Part shown: positions 1 to 8,821 of the stretch, in pieces | Layout of the letters: every line of letters begins with the position of its first letter | Numbering within the stretch: the stretch's first letter is position 1 | Source of the DNA: an uncultured Candidatus Marinamargulisbacteria bacterium | GTDB taxonomy: Bacteria > Margulisbacteria > Riflemargulisbacteria > GWF2-35-9 | DNA length: 32,053 nt | Assembly (NCBI GenBank): GCA_903902445.1 | Contig: CAIUUT010000180.1 | Location: 1 to 32,053, forward strand | Direction of reading: 5' to 3' | The notes under the pieces: model-generated | Told to the model about the DNA's origin: nothing | Seen by the model: the letters and a program-made list of their open reading frames with translations, nothing else | Database searches by the model: none | Made by a program: the position numbers and the translations under genes

Positions 1-238
1 CTTCATAGGTTGAGTTTGACTGATTGGCTATTAAATAGCTTAATATCTCAACATTTAGTTCATCGAGAATCTGCTGTAATCCAGATATTTTAACATCATA
101 TTCTTTTTGAATAATATCTAATTCAATTTTAAGGGTTTCAACTCTTTGTTTAATTTGATAAAAATAGGCTCTACGTTTTTTAAACAACTTTTCGAGCTGT
201 ATATCATGGGCATTAACTTGTAAAGCATCGATAGTCAT
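1..238 (-). CDS. Partial coiled-coil protein, N-terminus only, truncated by the window edge
   Basis: ATG at 238-236 (minus) opens a frame with no stop to the edge: MTIDALQVNAHDIQLEKLFKKRRAYFYQIKQRVETLKIELDIIQKEYDVKISGLQQILDELNVEILSYL. Absent from the ORF track because it is open-ended. Confidence 0.65.
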   Translation of the reverse strand, partial: MTIDALQVNAHDIQLEKLFKKRRAYFYQIKQRVETLKIELDIIQKEYDVKISGLQQILDELNVEILSYLIANQSNSTYE

Positions 239-431
239 TCGTAATTATTCCCGTCAAATTTTATATAGCCTAACAACAGCAAAAAGATATTATATATATT
301 ATTGCGTATAATTCACAAGAAATATTTTTTGAAAATAATGTAAAGCAGATCACAAACCAAGACAAAACCACAAGTAGAAGATAATTACTAAAGCGTCATA
401 TTTCAACTTAAGTTGAGAGCAATTATTATAT

Positions 432-3182
432 TTATAAATATTTAGCAGTATAAGAAATCTTCGACTTCATTAAACCATCTAATTTCCCTTCAAAAACCAA
501 ACTGCCTCCACGTTCGCCACCTTCCGGCCCAAGGTCAACAATCCAATCAGCTGACTTAATCACATCTGTATTATGTTCAATAACCAAAACCGTATTACCT
601 CTATCTACCAGGGTTTGCAAAACCTTTAACAATAAGTGGACATCAGCGAAATGAAGACCCGTAGTGGGCTCATCTAAAATATATAAAGTCTTACCAGTCC
701 CTTTTTTACTAAGCTCTGTAGCAAGTTTAATACGTTGTGCCTCTCCACCACTCAGCGTTGTAGAGCTCTGTCCTAATGAGATATATCCAAGCCCAACTTC
801 TAAAAGTATATCTAGGTGCTTTGATATTGCCGGTATGGATTTAAAGAGTATTGCTGCCTCTTCCACTGTCATAGCTAATACATCCGCGATTGAGTAGCCC
901 TTATACTTTACCTCTAACGTTTGGCTATTGTAGCGTTTACCTTTACAAACCTCACAAGGCACATAAACATCCGGCAAAAAAAGCATTTCAATTTTTATGC
1001 TTCCATCACCAGAACAAGACTCACAACGTCCACCAGGAACATTAAAAGAAAATCTACCAGGCTTATATCCCCGTATTTTTGCTTCTTTTGTAGCCATAAA
1101 TAAATTACGGATAGCATCAAACACTCCGGTATAGGTGGCGGGATTACTTCGGGGGGTTCTTCCTATCGGACTTTGATCTATTACGATCATTTTATCAATA
1201 TTTTCCAGTCCTTCTATTAGTTTAAACTTATCTCCTCTATAGGGGACTATATTTTGGACACGTCCAATATTTGCTTGTTTTGTATACCTATAAAAAACAT
1301 CAAAAATCAAGGTACTCTTTCCACTCCCTGAAACACCAGTTACACAAACAAAATTACCGATAGGTATCGTAACATTAACTTTTTGTAAATTATGTTCAGA
1401 GGCTTCCCAAATTTTTATAAATTTCTCCTGGACCCTAGTTGTCTGCCCCTTATCAACTGGCGACAAAATATTATTCAAATATTTCGCAGAAAGATTTGAA
1501 GTAGTTAAATATTGCTTAAAAGATCCTGAAAACATAATGCTCCCACCATGTTTACCAGCCCCCTCACCAATTTCCACAATATGATCTGCTGTCCCCATAA
1601 CTTCTCTATCATGCTCAACAACTATTAAAGTATTGCCTAAATCACGAAGCTTCTTTAAAGCATCGATTAAACGTTGAGTATCTCGTGGATGCAAACCAAT
1701 AGTCGGTTCGTCTAACACATAAAGAACGCCAGTAAGCCCAAACCCCATCTGCGTAGCTAGCCGCAACCTTTGACTTTCCCCACCGCTCAGAGAACCTGAG
1801 GCTCTTGCCAAGGTTAAATAATCTAAGCCAATATCCTTCAGAAAACTTAACCGACCCTTGAGTTCTAATAATATTTGTTTACTTATTTTACTCTCTCTCT
1901 GAGTTAACTTTAGTGTATTCATAAATTGTATTAGCTTGGAAATGGACATTTCTGTTAGATCAATAATATGGTAACCATCAATTTTGATAGACAGCACTTC
2001 CTTTTTTAGCCTTTTACCATTACATACAGGACATGTAGAATTCTCCATAAGTCTTTCCATAACACTGCGGCGATAATCTGACTTGACCGTCTGATACACA
2101 CTTCTAAGAATAGGAATAAGCCCATTACCCATCTTCTCCGAACCGTTCATAATTTCATTTAAGTCCACAACACTAAGATCCTTAATATATGTGGACAAAG
2201 AGAAACCATTTTCCTTCAAATAATCATCAACATCTTTAGCAACCTTTTTGTCGCCCCCCACCCCCACAAAACTTAACCAATAATTAAAAGTAATATTTAG
2301 GGTAGGGAGCAGTTTATTAACCTGGAAATCTTTACTAACACCTAAACCTTTACAATACTCACAAGCTCCGAAAGGGTTATTAAAAGAAAATAATCCCGGA
2401 TTGATTTCAGGAAAACTAATATCACATTTTGCACAGGCTAATAAACTACTGAAATATTTTGTTTCACCCTCAATGTCTAGAAGCAAAGTACCCTTACCTT
2501 TTTGCAGCGCAATGTCCAAAGATTCAAAGAAACGCTTACGATTCTCTTCTTTAACGATCAATCGATCAATAATTAAATCGATATTATGCTTCTTGTGTTT
2601 ATCAATTTCTATTGGTTCATCTAAATGAAAATCCGAACCGTCCACACGTAAACGTAGAAAACCATCCTTTTTTGCCTGTTCAACAACATTTCTAAACTCA
2701 CCCTTTTTTTCCCTAATAAGAGGGGCTAAGATAATAGTTTTTTTATCTAAGAAATGAGTAAAGATACTTTCCATTATTTCATCTACAGTTTGGCTTTCTA
2801 TAGGGCTACCACATTGAGGACAAAAAGGCTTTCCAATCGAAGAAAAAAGAAGACGCAAATAGTCATAAATTTCTGTTAACGTGCCTACGGTGCTTCGCGG
2901 ATTATGGCTCATATGTTTTTGTTCAATGGAAATTGAGGGAGAAAGCCCCTCAATTTTATCTACATCTGGTTTCTTTAATTGTCCAAAGAATTGTCGAGCA
3001 TAGGAAGATAAAGACTCTAAGTATTTTCGCTGACCTTCCATAAAGATAGTATCAAAAGCCAAAGAACTCTTTCCCGAACCACTAACACCGGTAAAAACAG
3101 TCAATTGATTTTTTGGAATAGTAACACTAACATTTTTTAGATTATGTTCTCTTGCGCCGTTAACGATAATTGAGTTATACAT
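432..3182 (-). CDS. uvrA: Excinuclease ABC subunit A
   Basis: Two ABC ATPase halves (TGVSGSGKSSLAFDT; SGGESQRLRLA; TGVSGSGKSTLIFD; LSGGEAQRIKLA) and CxxC zinc motifs. Confidence 0.98.
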   Translation of the reverse strand: MYNSIIVNGAREHNLKNVSVTIPKNQLTVFTGVSGSGKSSLAFDTIFMEGQRKYLESLSSYARQFFGQLKKPDVDKIEGLSPSISIEQKHMSHNPRSTVGTLTEIYDYLRLLFSSIGKPFCPQCGSPIESQTVDEIMESIFTHFLDKKTIILAPLIREKKGEFRNVVEQAKKDGFLRLRVDGSDFHLDEPIEIDKHKKHNIDLIIDRLIVKEENRKRFFESLDIALQKGKGTLLLDIEGETKYFSSLLACAKCDISFPEINPGLFSFNNPFGACEYCKGLGVSKDFQVNKLLPTLNITFNYWLSFVGVGGDKKVAKDVDDYLKENGFSLSTYIKDLSVVDLNEIMNGSEKMGNGLIPILRSVYQTVKSDYRRSVMERLMENSTCPVCNGKRLKKEVLSIKIDGYHIIDLTEMSISKLIQFMNTLKLTQRESKISKQILLELKGRLSFLKDIGLDYLTLARASGSLSGGESQRLRLATQMGFGLTGVLYVLDEPTIGLHPRDTQRLIDALKKLRDLGNTLIVVEHDREVMGTADHIVEIGEGAGKHGGSIMFSGSFKQYLTTSNLSAKYLNNILSPVDKGQTTRVQEKFIKIWEASEHNLQKVNVTIPIGNFVCVTGVSGSGKSTLIFDVFYRYTKQANIGRVQNIVPYRGDKFKLIEGLENIDKMIVIDQSPIGRTPRSNPATYTGVFDAIRNLFMATKEAKIRGYKPGRFSFNVPGGRCESCSGDGSIKIEMLFLPDVYVPCEVCKGKRYNSQTLEVKYKGYSIADVLAMTVEEAAILFKSIPAISKHLDILLEVGLGYISLGQSSTTLSGGEAQRIKLATELSKKGTGKTLYILDEPTTGLHFADVHLLLKVLQTLVDRGNTVLVIEHNTDVIKSADWIVDLGPEGGERGGSLVFEGKLDGLMKSKISYTAKYL

Positions 3183-3217
3183 ACTTAATATTCTAACATG
3201 GTGTACTTTTAATTAAT

Positions 3218-3231
3218 AGTACAATTGTACA
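3218..3231. promoter_or_regulatory. LexA-like operator candidate upstream of uvrA
   Basis: AGTACAATTGTACA contains the 12-bp perfect palindrome GTACAATTGTAC and lies 36 bp upstream of the uvrA ATG. It resembles the cyanobacterial LexA consensus RGTACNNNDGTWCB. Confidence 0.45.
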
Positions 3232-3235
3232 CCAG

Positions 3236-4327
3236 TTAAATATTGTTTTTGATATATTCTATATCAATATATTCTTCAGTTAGTTGTTTTGCTAACTCTA
3301 TTTTCTTTTTGTCATTAACCGTAATTTTTACATTTAAATCACTAACCTTTGTGGCTGTGTCATATGTGTCTTTATTTACATGCAAAATCGGAATATCACT
3401 TTTTCTAAGCAACTTTGTAACATTTTCTTTAGGAAGAATACCCCCAGTTAGTAGAATACCAGCTAAACGATTATCTTCTGACAACATTGACAAGGCTAAG
3501 GCCGCAAGCAAAACATCCTCTCTATCACCCGGAGTAATTAATAAACATCCTTTTTTTAGATAGGACATAACATAATGAGGCGTCATAGCACCAACAACAA
3601 TACCGGTTATGTTTTGATAAATATTCTGGCCTTCATTTAACGTCTCTGCTTTCAAGGACTCTCTGATTAAATACATATTAGGAGATGATAAACTATACCT
3701 ATAGGGTATAAACCCCAGAGGCTTTATATTGTAGTATTCTAAGGCCTTACCTAACAATTTAGTAATTTTCTCATACTTATCTTCAAATATTTTATTAATT
3801 ACCACTCCCAATAACTCAACACCTTCTTGATCAAATAAAGCCTTATTTAGCATAATTTCATCGATAGTGTTCCCCACGCCTCCTGGAGCAATTAGAATCA
3901 CTTTTGAACCTAGCATTTTTGCTACTTTGGCATTACTAAGATCAAGCACAGAGCCCACTCCCGCATGTCCAGTTCCCTCCATCAGCATATAGTCTTTCTC
4001 TTCGGCTAACTCGTTATAACATTTCATTAATTTATCACTAAGCAAGTCTCGTTTTTCATCTCTGTTCAAGATATATTCTTCAGTATACCCGTTAGGAATA
4101 GCAATCGGACTCGTAAGTCTAATATCCTTACTAGCATGATATATATTGTCCATCAAATATGAATCCTTATCGATTTGTTCATCATTAACTAATACAAAAC
4201 GCTGGCCAACCGGCTTAATAAAACCAATCTTATTCCCATTATTGATAAAATAGTTCAATAACCCAATTGATAAGGTGCTTTTTCCATCACTCATTCCAGT
4301 AGCTGCAATAAAAATATTTTTAACCAT
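3236..4327 (-). CDS. BioD-like/DRTGG-domain P-loop protein, similar to the N-terminal region of phosphotransacetylase, with no PTA catalytic domain
   Basis: MVKNIFIAATGMSDGKSTLSIGLLNYF P-loop, EGTGHAGVG, C-terminal DRTGG-type segment (LLITPGDREDVLLAAL...GILLTGG). Start placed at 4327, where ATG overlaps the upstream stop. Confidence 0.75.
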   Translation of the reverse strand: MVKNIFIAATGMSDGKSTLSIGLLNYFINNGNKIGFIKPVGQRFVLVNDEQIDKDSYLMDNIYHASKDIRLTSPIAIPNGYTEEYILNRDEKRDLLSDKLMKCYNELAEEKDYMLMEGTGHAGVGSVLDLSNAKVAKMLGSKVILIAPGGVGNTIDEIMLNKALFDQEGVELLGVVINKIFEDKYEKITKLLGKALEYYNIKPLGFIPYRYSLSSPNMYLIRESLKAETLNEGQNIYQNITGIVVGAMTPHYVMSYLKKGCLLITPGDREDVLLAALALSMLSEDNRLAGILLTGGILPKENVTKLLRKSDIPILHVNKDTYDTATKVSDLNVKITVNDKKKIELAKQLTEEYIDIEYIKNNI

Positions 4328-6365
4328 GTTTCCACACTCCTGCCGTTGGGCATACTTCACAACATTTTCCACAAGCATCACACTTAGTGTCAATTAATCT
4401 TCTATTAAATTCCGGCTTAATCTTAGAAGTAAACCCTCTATTAATATAACCAAAAATATAATATTTCTTAATAGACTCACACACGCGCACACAAGAACCA
4501 CAACTAATACATTTATCAATTTCTAGTTTAATATCTAAATGAGAAAAATCCTTCTCATATTTCCTTTTCTCTCCTGCAAATTTTTTGGTATCTGCTTTAT
4601 AATTATATCCATATTCTCGCAGCTTGCAATCATTTTGAGCAACACAGCCACATTTTAGACATCTAAGGGATTCCTCTCTAAATTCCTCCTCATTTAATGA
4701 CTCTTCAATTTGATTAAAAGATGTTAATCTAATATCTTTATCAATCAATGGAATATTAGCTCTTGCTATTTTTTTAGCCTTACTAAACATCTCCTGTGGC
4801 AGGTCATTTAATTCACCACATGTAGAAGCGTATACAGGTTCTTCACCAGTCACAGCGCTACCCAAAAACAGCTGATTTACTGAAGCTGCAACTTTACGAC
4901 CCGCGGCTACAGCTGTAACAACAAGGTCGGGTCCTGTAACAGCATCACCCATAGCAAAAATATTATTATGTCCGCTAGAATTTTGTATTTGATATGTACT
5001 TGGGTTAACTTGTAAATGCCCTTTTTCACTTAACCAACTACTTGGCAACCAAGAATTATCGGTAAACTGTCCAACAGCACTAATGATATTATCAACCTCA
5101 AGGACAAATCTACTATTGCTATTGGGGATTGGCTTCCTACGTCCACTTTCATCTGGCTCACCCAATATCATCCGTATACAGTGTAAATATAATTTACCAC
5201 CTTTTCTCTTAATTCGTTCTGGCGCAACTAGAAACTCAAAAACAACACCCTCATCTTTGGCTTCTTTAATTTCATCCTTAGCTGGCATTTCTTTCTCAGA
5301 TCGTCGATACATTAAAGTAACGTTAGACCCGAGACGAGCTGCGGATCGAGCAGCATCCATAGCGGTGTGTCCACCACCTATAATTACCACATCCTTGCCT
5401 AAGTTCACATCAATATTAATAGCTAGTTTATATAAAAAATCCACGGCCTTAATAACCTTCTCATGATGCTCGCCATCAACATTCATTTTGTTGGATAATT
5501 GAGAGCCGTGAGAGAAAACTACCGCATCAAATTTAGAAATAATTTCCTCTACATCGATATCTTTCCCAACCTCTACATTATAGGAGACATCGATATTCAA
5601 TTTGTCGACAATAGCATTTAGTTCAGTATCGATTACATCCTCAGGCAAACGATACTTTGGTATACCAAACCTCATCATACCCCCAAGCTTAGCTTGTTTT
5701 TCATAAATGACGACTGAATGTCCATTTAAGGATAAATAATATGCGGCAGTTATTCCTGCTGGACCAGCACCAATAATTGCTACCCTTTTATGGCTAGATT
5801 TTGCCCTATGTGGAAAGAAAGGACCTCCTGAACTCCATTCTTTTTCAGCAATATATCGTTTCTGCACTCCAATCATAACAGGTTCATCAACCCTATTCCT
5901 TAGACAGACCTTCTCACAAGGTTTTGGACATATACGCCCAAGGATATTGGGTAACGGAGCTTTTTCTCGGATTAAAGCTGCTGCCTCATTGTACTTACCT
6001 TTAGACTCTAAATCCAAAAAACCTTGAATATTGATATTTGCGGGGCATCCCTTTAAAGAGCATGGAGGCACGCAATCCCCTAAATGGTCAGAAAAAAGCA
6101 ATTCTAGCAGCATCTTCCTTGTACTAAGAATACTATCATTGTGAGTTTCAATGTCCATACCTTCAAGCAACTTTGTAGCACAAGCAGGGACAACCTTATT
6201 TTGATTCTTGATCTCCACAACACAAATTCCACAGCTACCAAATGCCTCTAGATTCTCGATATGGCATAACGTCGGGATTTCTATACCCAAAGATTTTGCG
6301 GCTTCCAGTATTGAAATGCCATCAACAAAATCATTTGTTATTCCGTTAATTGTAGCCTTACTCAT
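4320..6365 (-). CDS. NuoG-type 2Fe-2S / GltD-like FAD-NAD(P) oxidoreductase / ferredoxin fusion, StnC-like subunit
   Basis: N-terminal 2Fe-2S (CGICVVEIKNQNKVVPAC), GltD-like iron-sulfur segment (ICPKPCEKVCLR), FAD (GAGPAGITAAYYL) and NAD(P) (IIGGGHTAMDAA) motifs, C-terminal 4Fe-4S motifs (CISCGSCVRVC; CDACGKCCEVCP). Start MSKAT at 6365. Confidence 0.9.
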   Translation of the reverse strand: MSKATINGITNDFVDGISILEAAKSLGIEIPTLCHIENLEAFGSCGICVVEIKNQNKVVPACATKLLEGMDIETHNDSILSTRKMLLELLFSDHLGDCVPPCSLKGCPANINIQGFLDLESKGKYNEAAALIREKAPLPNILGRICPKPCEKVCLRNRVDEPVMIGVQKRYIAEKEWSSGGPFFPHRAKSSHKRVAIIGAGPAGITAAYYLSLNGHSVVIYEKQAKLGGMMRFGIPKYRLPEDVIDTELNAIVDKLNIDVSYNVEVGKDIDVEEIISKFDAVVFSHGSQLSNKMNVDGEHHEKVIKAVDFLYKLAINIDVNLGKDVVIIGGGHTAMDAARSAARLGSNVTLMYRRSEKEMPAKDEIKEAKDEGVVFEFLVAPERIKRKGGKLYLHCIRMILGEPDESGRRKPIPNSNSRFVLEVDNIISAVGQFTDNSWLPSSWLSEKGHLQVNPSTYQIQNSSGHNNIFAMGDAVTGPDLVVTAVAAGRKVAASVNQLFLGSAVTGEEPVYASTCGELNDLPQEMFSKAKKIARANIPLIDKDIRLTSFNQIEESLNEEEFREESLRCLKCGCVAQNDCKLREYGYNYKADTKKFAGEKRKYEKDFSHLDIKLEIDKCISCGSCVRVCESIKKYYIFGYINRGFTSKIKPEFNRRLIDTKCDACGKCCEVCPTAGVWKHG

Positions 6366-8097
6366 GATATATTGCCTCGAATTTACACACACTTTCACAA
6401 ATTCCACACTTTATACAAAGATCAGGAATGATCTGATGCTTCTCTTTAATCTCTCCATTTATGGCCTTAGCTGGACAAGCTTTGGTACAAAGATGACATC
6501 CGATACATTTATTAGTAATTTTGTAATTAATTAGCCCTTTACAGGAACGTGCTCTACATTTTTTATTAACTATATGTTCTATATATTCATCTTTGAAATA
6601 TTTCAAAGTGGACAATACCGGATTCGGTGCTGTTTTCCCAAGTTGACATAGAGAAGAAGCACCAATCTTGCTCGCTAAATCTATAAGCGACTCGACATCA
6701 GACTCTCGGCCCTCTCCAAGAGTTATTCGCTCTAATATCTCCAACATTCTCTTTGTACCCAGACGACAAAAGGTACATTTACCACACGATTCTTTTTGCG
6801 TAAATGCTAAGAAATATCGAGCTATGTCCACCATACAGGTATCCACGTCCATTACCACTATTCCACCCGACCCCATAATGGCCCCCTTAGCCAATAGACT
6901 TTCATAGTCCACAGGAGTATCTAACATGCTTTCAGGCAAGCATCCGCCCGACGGTCCGCCTAACTGTACGGCTTTTACAGGTTTACCAGAAGACGTTCCC
7001 GCACCAATTTCATAAATAATTTTACGCAAAGACATTCCTATTTCAACCTCAACTAACCCCCCCTTGGAAATTTGTCCTGCTAAAGAAAAAACTTTCGTAC
7101 CTTTACTTTTTTCAGCACCAAAATTTGCATATTTATCCGCTCCATGTCTTATTATCCATGGTATTGCCGCCAAGGTTTCTACATTATTTATATTTGTAGG
7201 ATATCCCCAAAGGCCAGACTCTGCTGGATATGGAGGTTTTAAAGTAGGCATTCCGCGTTTACCTTCGATAGAAGCGATTAAGGCTGTCTCTTCTCCACAG
7301 ACAAAAGCACCCGCTCCCTCTTTTACTTTAATAAAAAAATTAAAGCCAAGTCCTAAAATATTATTACCGAGTAAATTTCGATTCTGAGCATCCTCAATAG
7401 CCTGCTTAATTCTTTTCACCGCAAGGGGATATTCAGCGCGGACATACACATAGCCATATTTTGCGCCAATGGCATAACCACTAATTGCCAATCCCTCCAA
7501 AACTCGATGAGGATCGCCTTCAATAACCGCTCTGTCCATAAAAGCACCTGGGTCGCCCTCATCAGCATTACATATGACATACTTCTCATTAGACTTAGAG
7601 TTTCTAGCCAACTCCCACTTGAGTCCAGTGGGAAAACCAGCTCCACCCCTTCCACGTAAACCAGAGGACTTAACTTCGCTAATTACTTGCTCAGGCAAAA
7701 TATCAAGTAAAATTTTTTTTAAGGCTTGATACCCTTCCTTAGCTAAATAATCATCAATTTTATCGGGATTAATATGTCCACAATTTTCAAGCACTATTCT
7801 ATTCTGCATTACTAAAAAATCATTATCCTCACTATCAATAATTTTATTATTAAGAATCTCATTAATAAGACGCGGAACTTCACCACAGCTCACGTTACTT
7901 AAAGAAATAATTCGGTCTTTTAAAATAATGTCCACAATTGGTTCACGGAAACACATACCATTACATGAGGTATACTCCAAAGTTAAGTTAGTCCCAGCTA
8001 TCGCTTCTTTAAAAGCATCGTATACATCATTGGCTCCTGCAGAAATACCACAAGTACCCAACCCAACTCTTATAATAGTTTTATCTTTATTGTCCAT
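6358..8097 (-). CDS. NuoF-like flavin/iron-sulfur subunit (StnB/HydB-like) with N-terminal thioredoxin-like 2Fe-2S and C-terminal 2x[4Fe-4S] domains
   Basis: GLRGRGGAGFPTGLKWE, NADEGDPGAFMDR, ESCGKCTFCRLG, CIGCHLCTKACP, CIKCGICESVCK. Confidence 0.93.
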   Translation of the reverse strand: MDNKDKTIIRVGLGTCGISAGANDVYDAFKEAIAGTNLTLEYTSCNGMCFREPIVDIILKDRIISLSNVSCGEVPRLINEILNNKIIDSEDNDFLVMQNRIVLENCGHINPDKIDDYLAKEGYQALKKILLDILPEQVISEVKSSGLRGRGGAGFPTGLKWELARNSKSNEKYVICNADEGDPGAFMDRAVIEGDPHRVLEGLAISGYAIGAKYGYVYVRAEYPLAVKRIKQAIEDAQNRNLLGNNILGLGFNFFIKVKEGAGAFVCGEETALIASIEGKRGMPTLKPPYPAESGLWGYPTNINNVETLAAIPWIIRHGADKYANFGAEKSKGTKVFSLAGQISKGGLVEVEIGMSLRKIIYEIGAGTSSGKPVKAVQLGGPSGGCLPESMLDTPVDYESLLAKGAIMGSGGIVVMDVDTCMVDIARYFLAFTQKESCGKCTFCRLGTKRMLEILERITLGEGRESDVESLIDLASKIGASSLCQLGKTAPNPVLSTLKYFKDEYIEHIVNKKCRARSCKGLINYKITNKCIGCHLCTKACPAKAINGEIKEKHQIIPDLCIKCGICESVCKFEAIYHE

Positions 8098-8551
8098 GAT
8101 GTTGTTTATAGTCCATTAATATTTCTTTAACTTTAGCGATAGTCATTTTACCGTACACTTTATCGTTAATCATCATAACCGGAGCTAGAGAACAACAGCC
8201 CAAACAAGCCACCGTTTCTAAAGAGAACAAACCATTTGAAGTTGTTTCATTTACTCGGATTTTTAACTCTTCAGAAACTGCAATTATTAATTTCTCTGCT
8301 CCTTTAACATGACAGGCCGTTCCCGCACAAAATCGAATAATGTTTTTTCCTTTGGGAGTCAAATTAAACTGAGAATAAAAGGTGGCTACGCCATACATCC
8401 TGTTATAATGGATATTTGACTTTTCACAAACTTCTTGCATCAATTTTATTGGTAAATATCCATAATCAGCTTGAATCGCTTGCAAAATAGGGATAGTCTT
8501 GGCTTCATCTACTCCATATTCATTTACGTAAAACTCTGCTGATTTTTGCAC
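8087..8551 (-). CDS. NuoE-like thioredoxin-fold [2Fe-2S] subunit (StnA/HydC-like)
   Basis: FCAGTACHVKGAEKL...ETVACLGCCSLAPVMMINDKVYG; GTG start; 11-nt overlap with the NuoF-like gene. Confidence 0.92.
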   Translation of the reverse strand: MQKSAEFYVNEYGVDEAKTIPILQAIQADYGYLPIKLMQEVCEKSNIHYNRMYGVATFYSQFNLTPKGKNIIRFCAGTACHVKGAEKLIIAVSEELKIRVNETTSNGLFSLETVACLGCCSLAPVMMINDKVYGKMTIAKVKEILMDYKQHHGQ

Positions 8552-8746
8552 GATTTCCCTACTTCATTTTGCAATTTTGGGTACGAAGTTAATTTATTGA
8601 AATAATTAGAATTGACTAACTTTTACAATAAGCTGTCATACTACTTTTCACTTTTAGTTTAACAAATATTACTGCTTGTTACAATCATTTTAAGTAATGA
8701 TTTATTAAATGCACATTGTTACTTTTACTCACCAGCCATGGAAATC

Positions 8747-8770
8747 AAAAAAAGGCAGAAGTTATCGCCT
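8747..8770 (-). terminator. Weak intrinsic terminator candidate downstream of priA
   Basis: Minus strand AGGCG-ATAACTTC-TGCCT followed by a T run; alternative pairing partner at 8785-8790. Confidence 0.35.
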
Positions 8771-8821
8771 AACCTTCACAGACTGCGATAGCACATAATC
8801 TTTACGAAAAAACCAACAGGA

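Noticed and set aside
4320-8551. HydABC bifurcating hydrogenase
   Set aside because: The NuoE/NuoF-like subunits fit, but the third subunit has a GltD-type FAD/NAD(P) core and no H-cluster cysteine motifs; no HydA gene is in the window.
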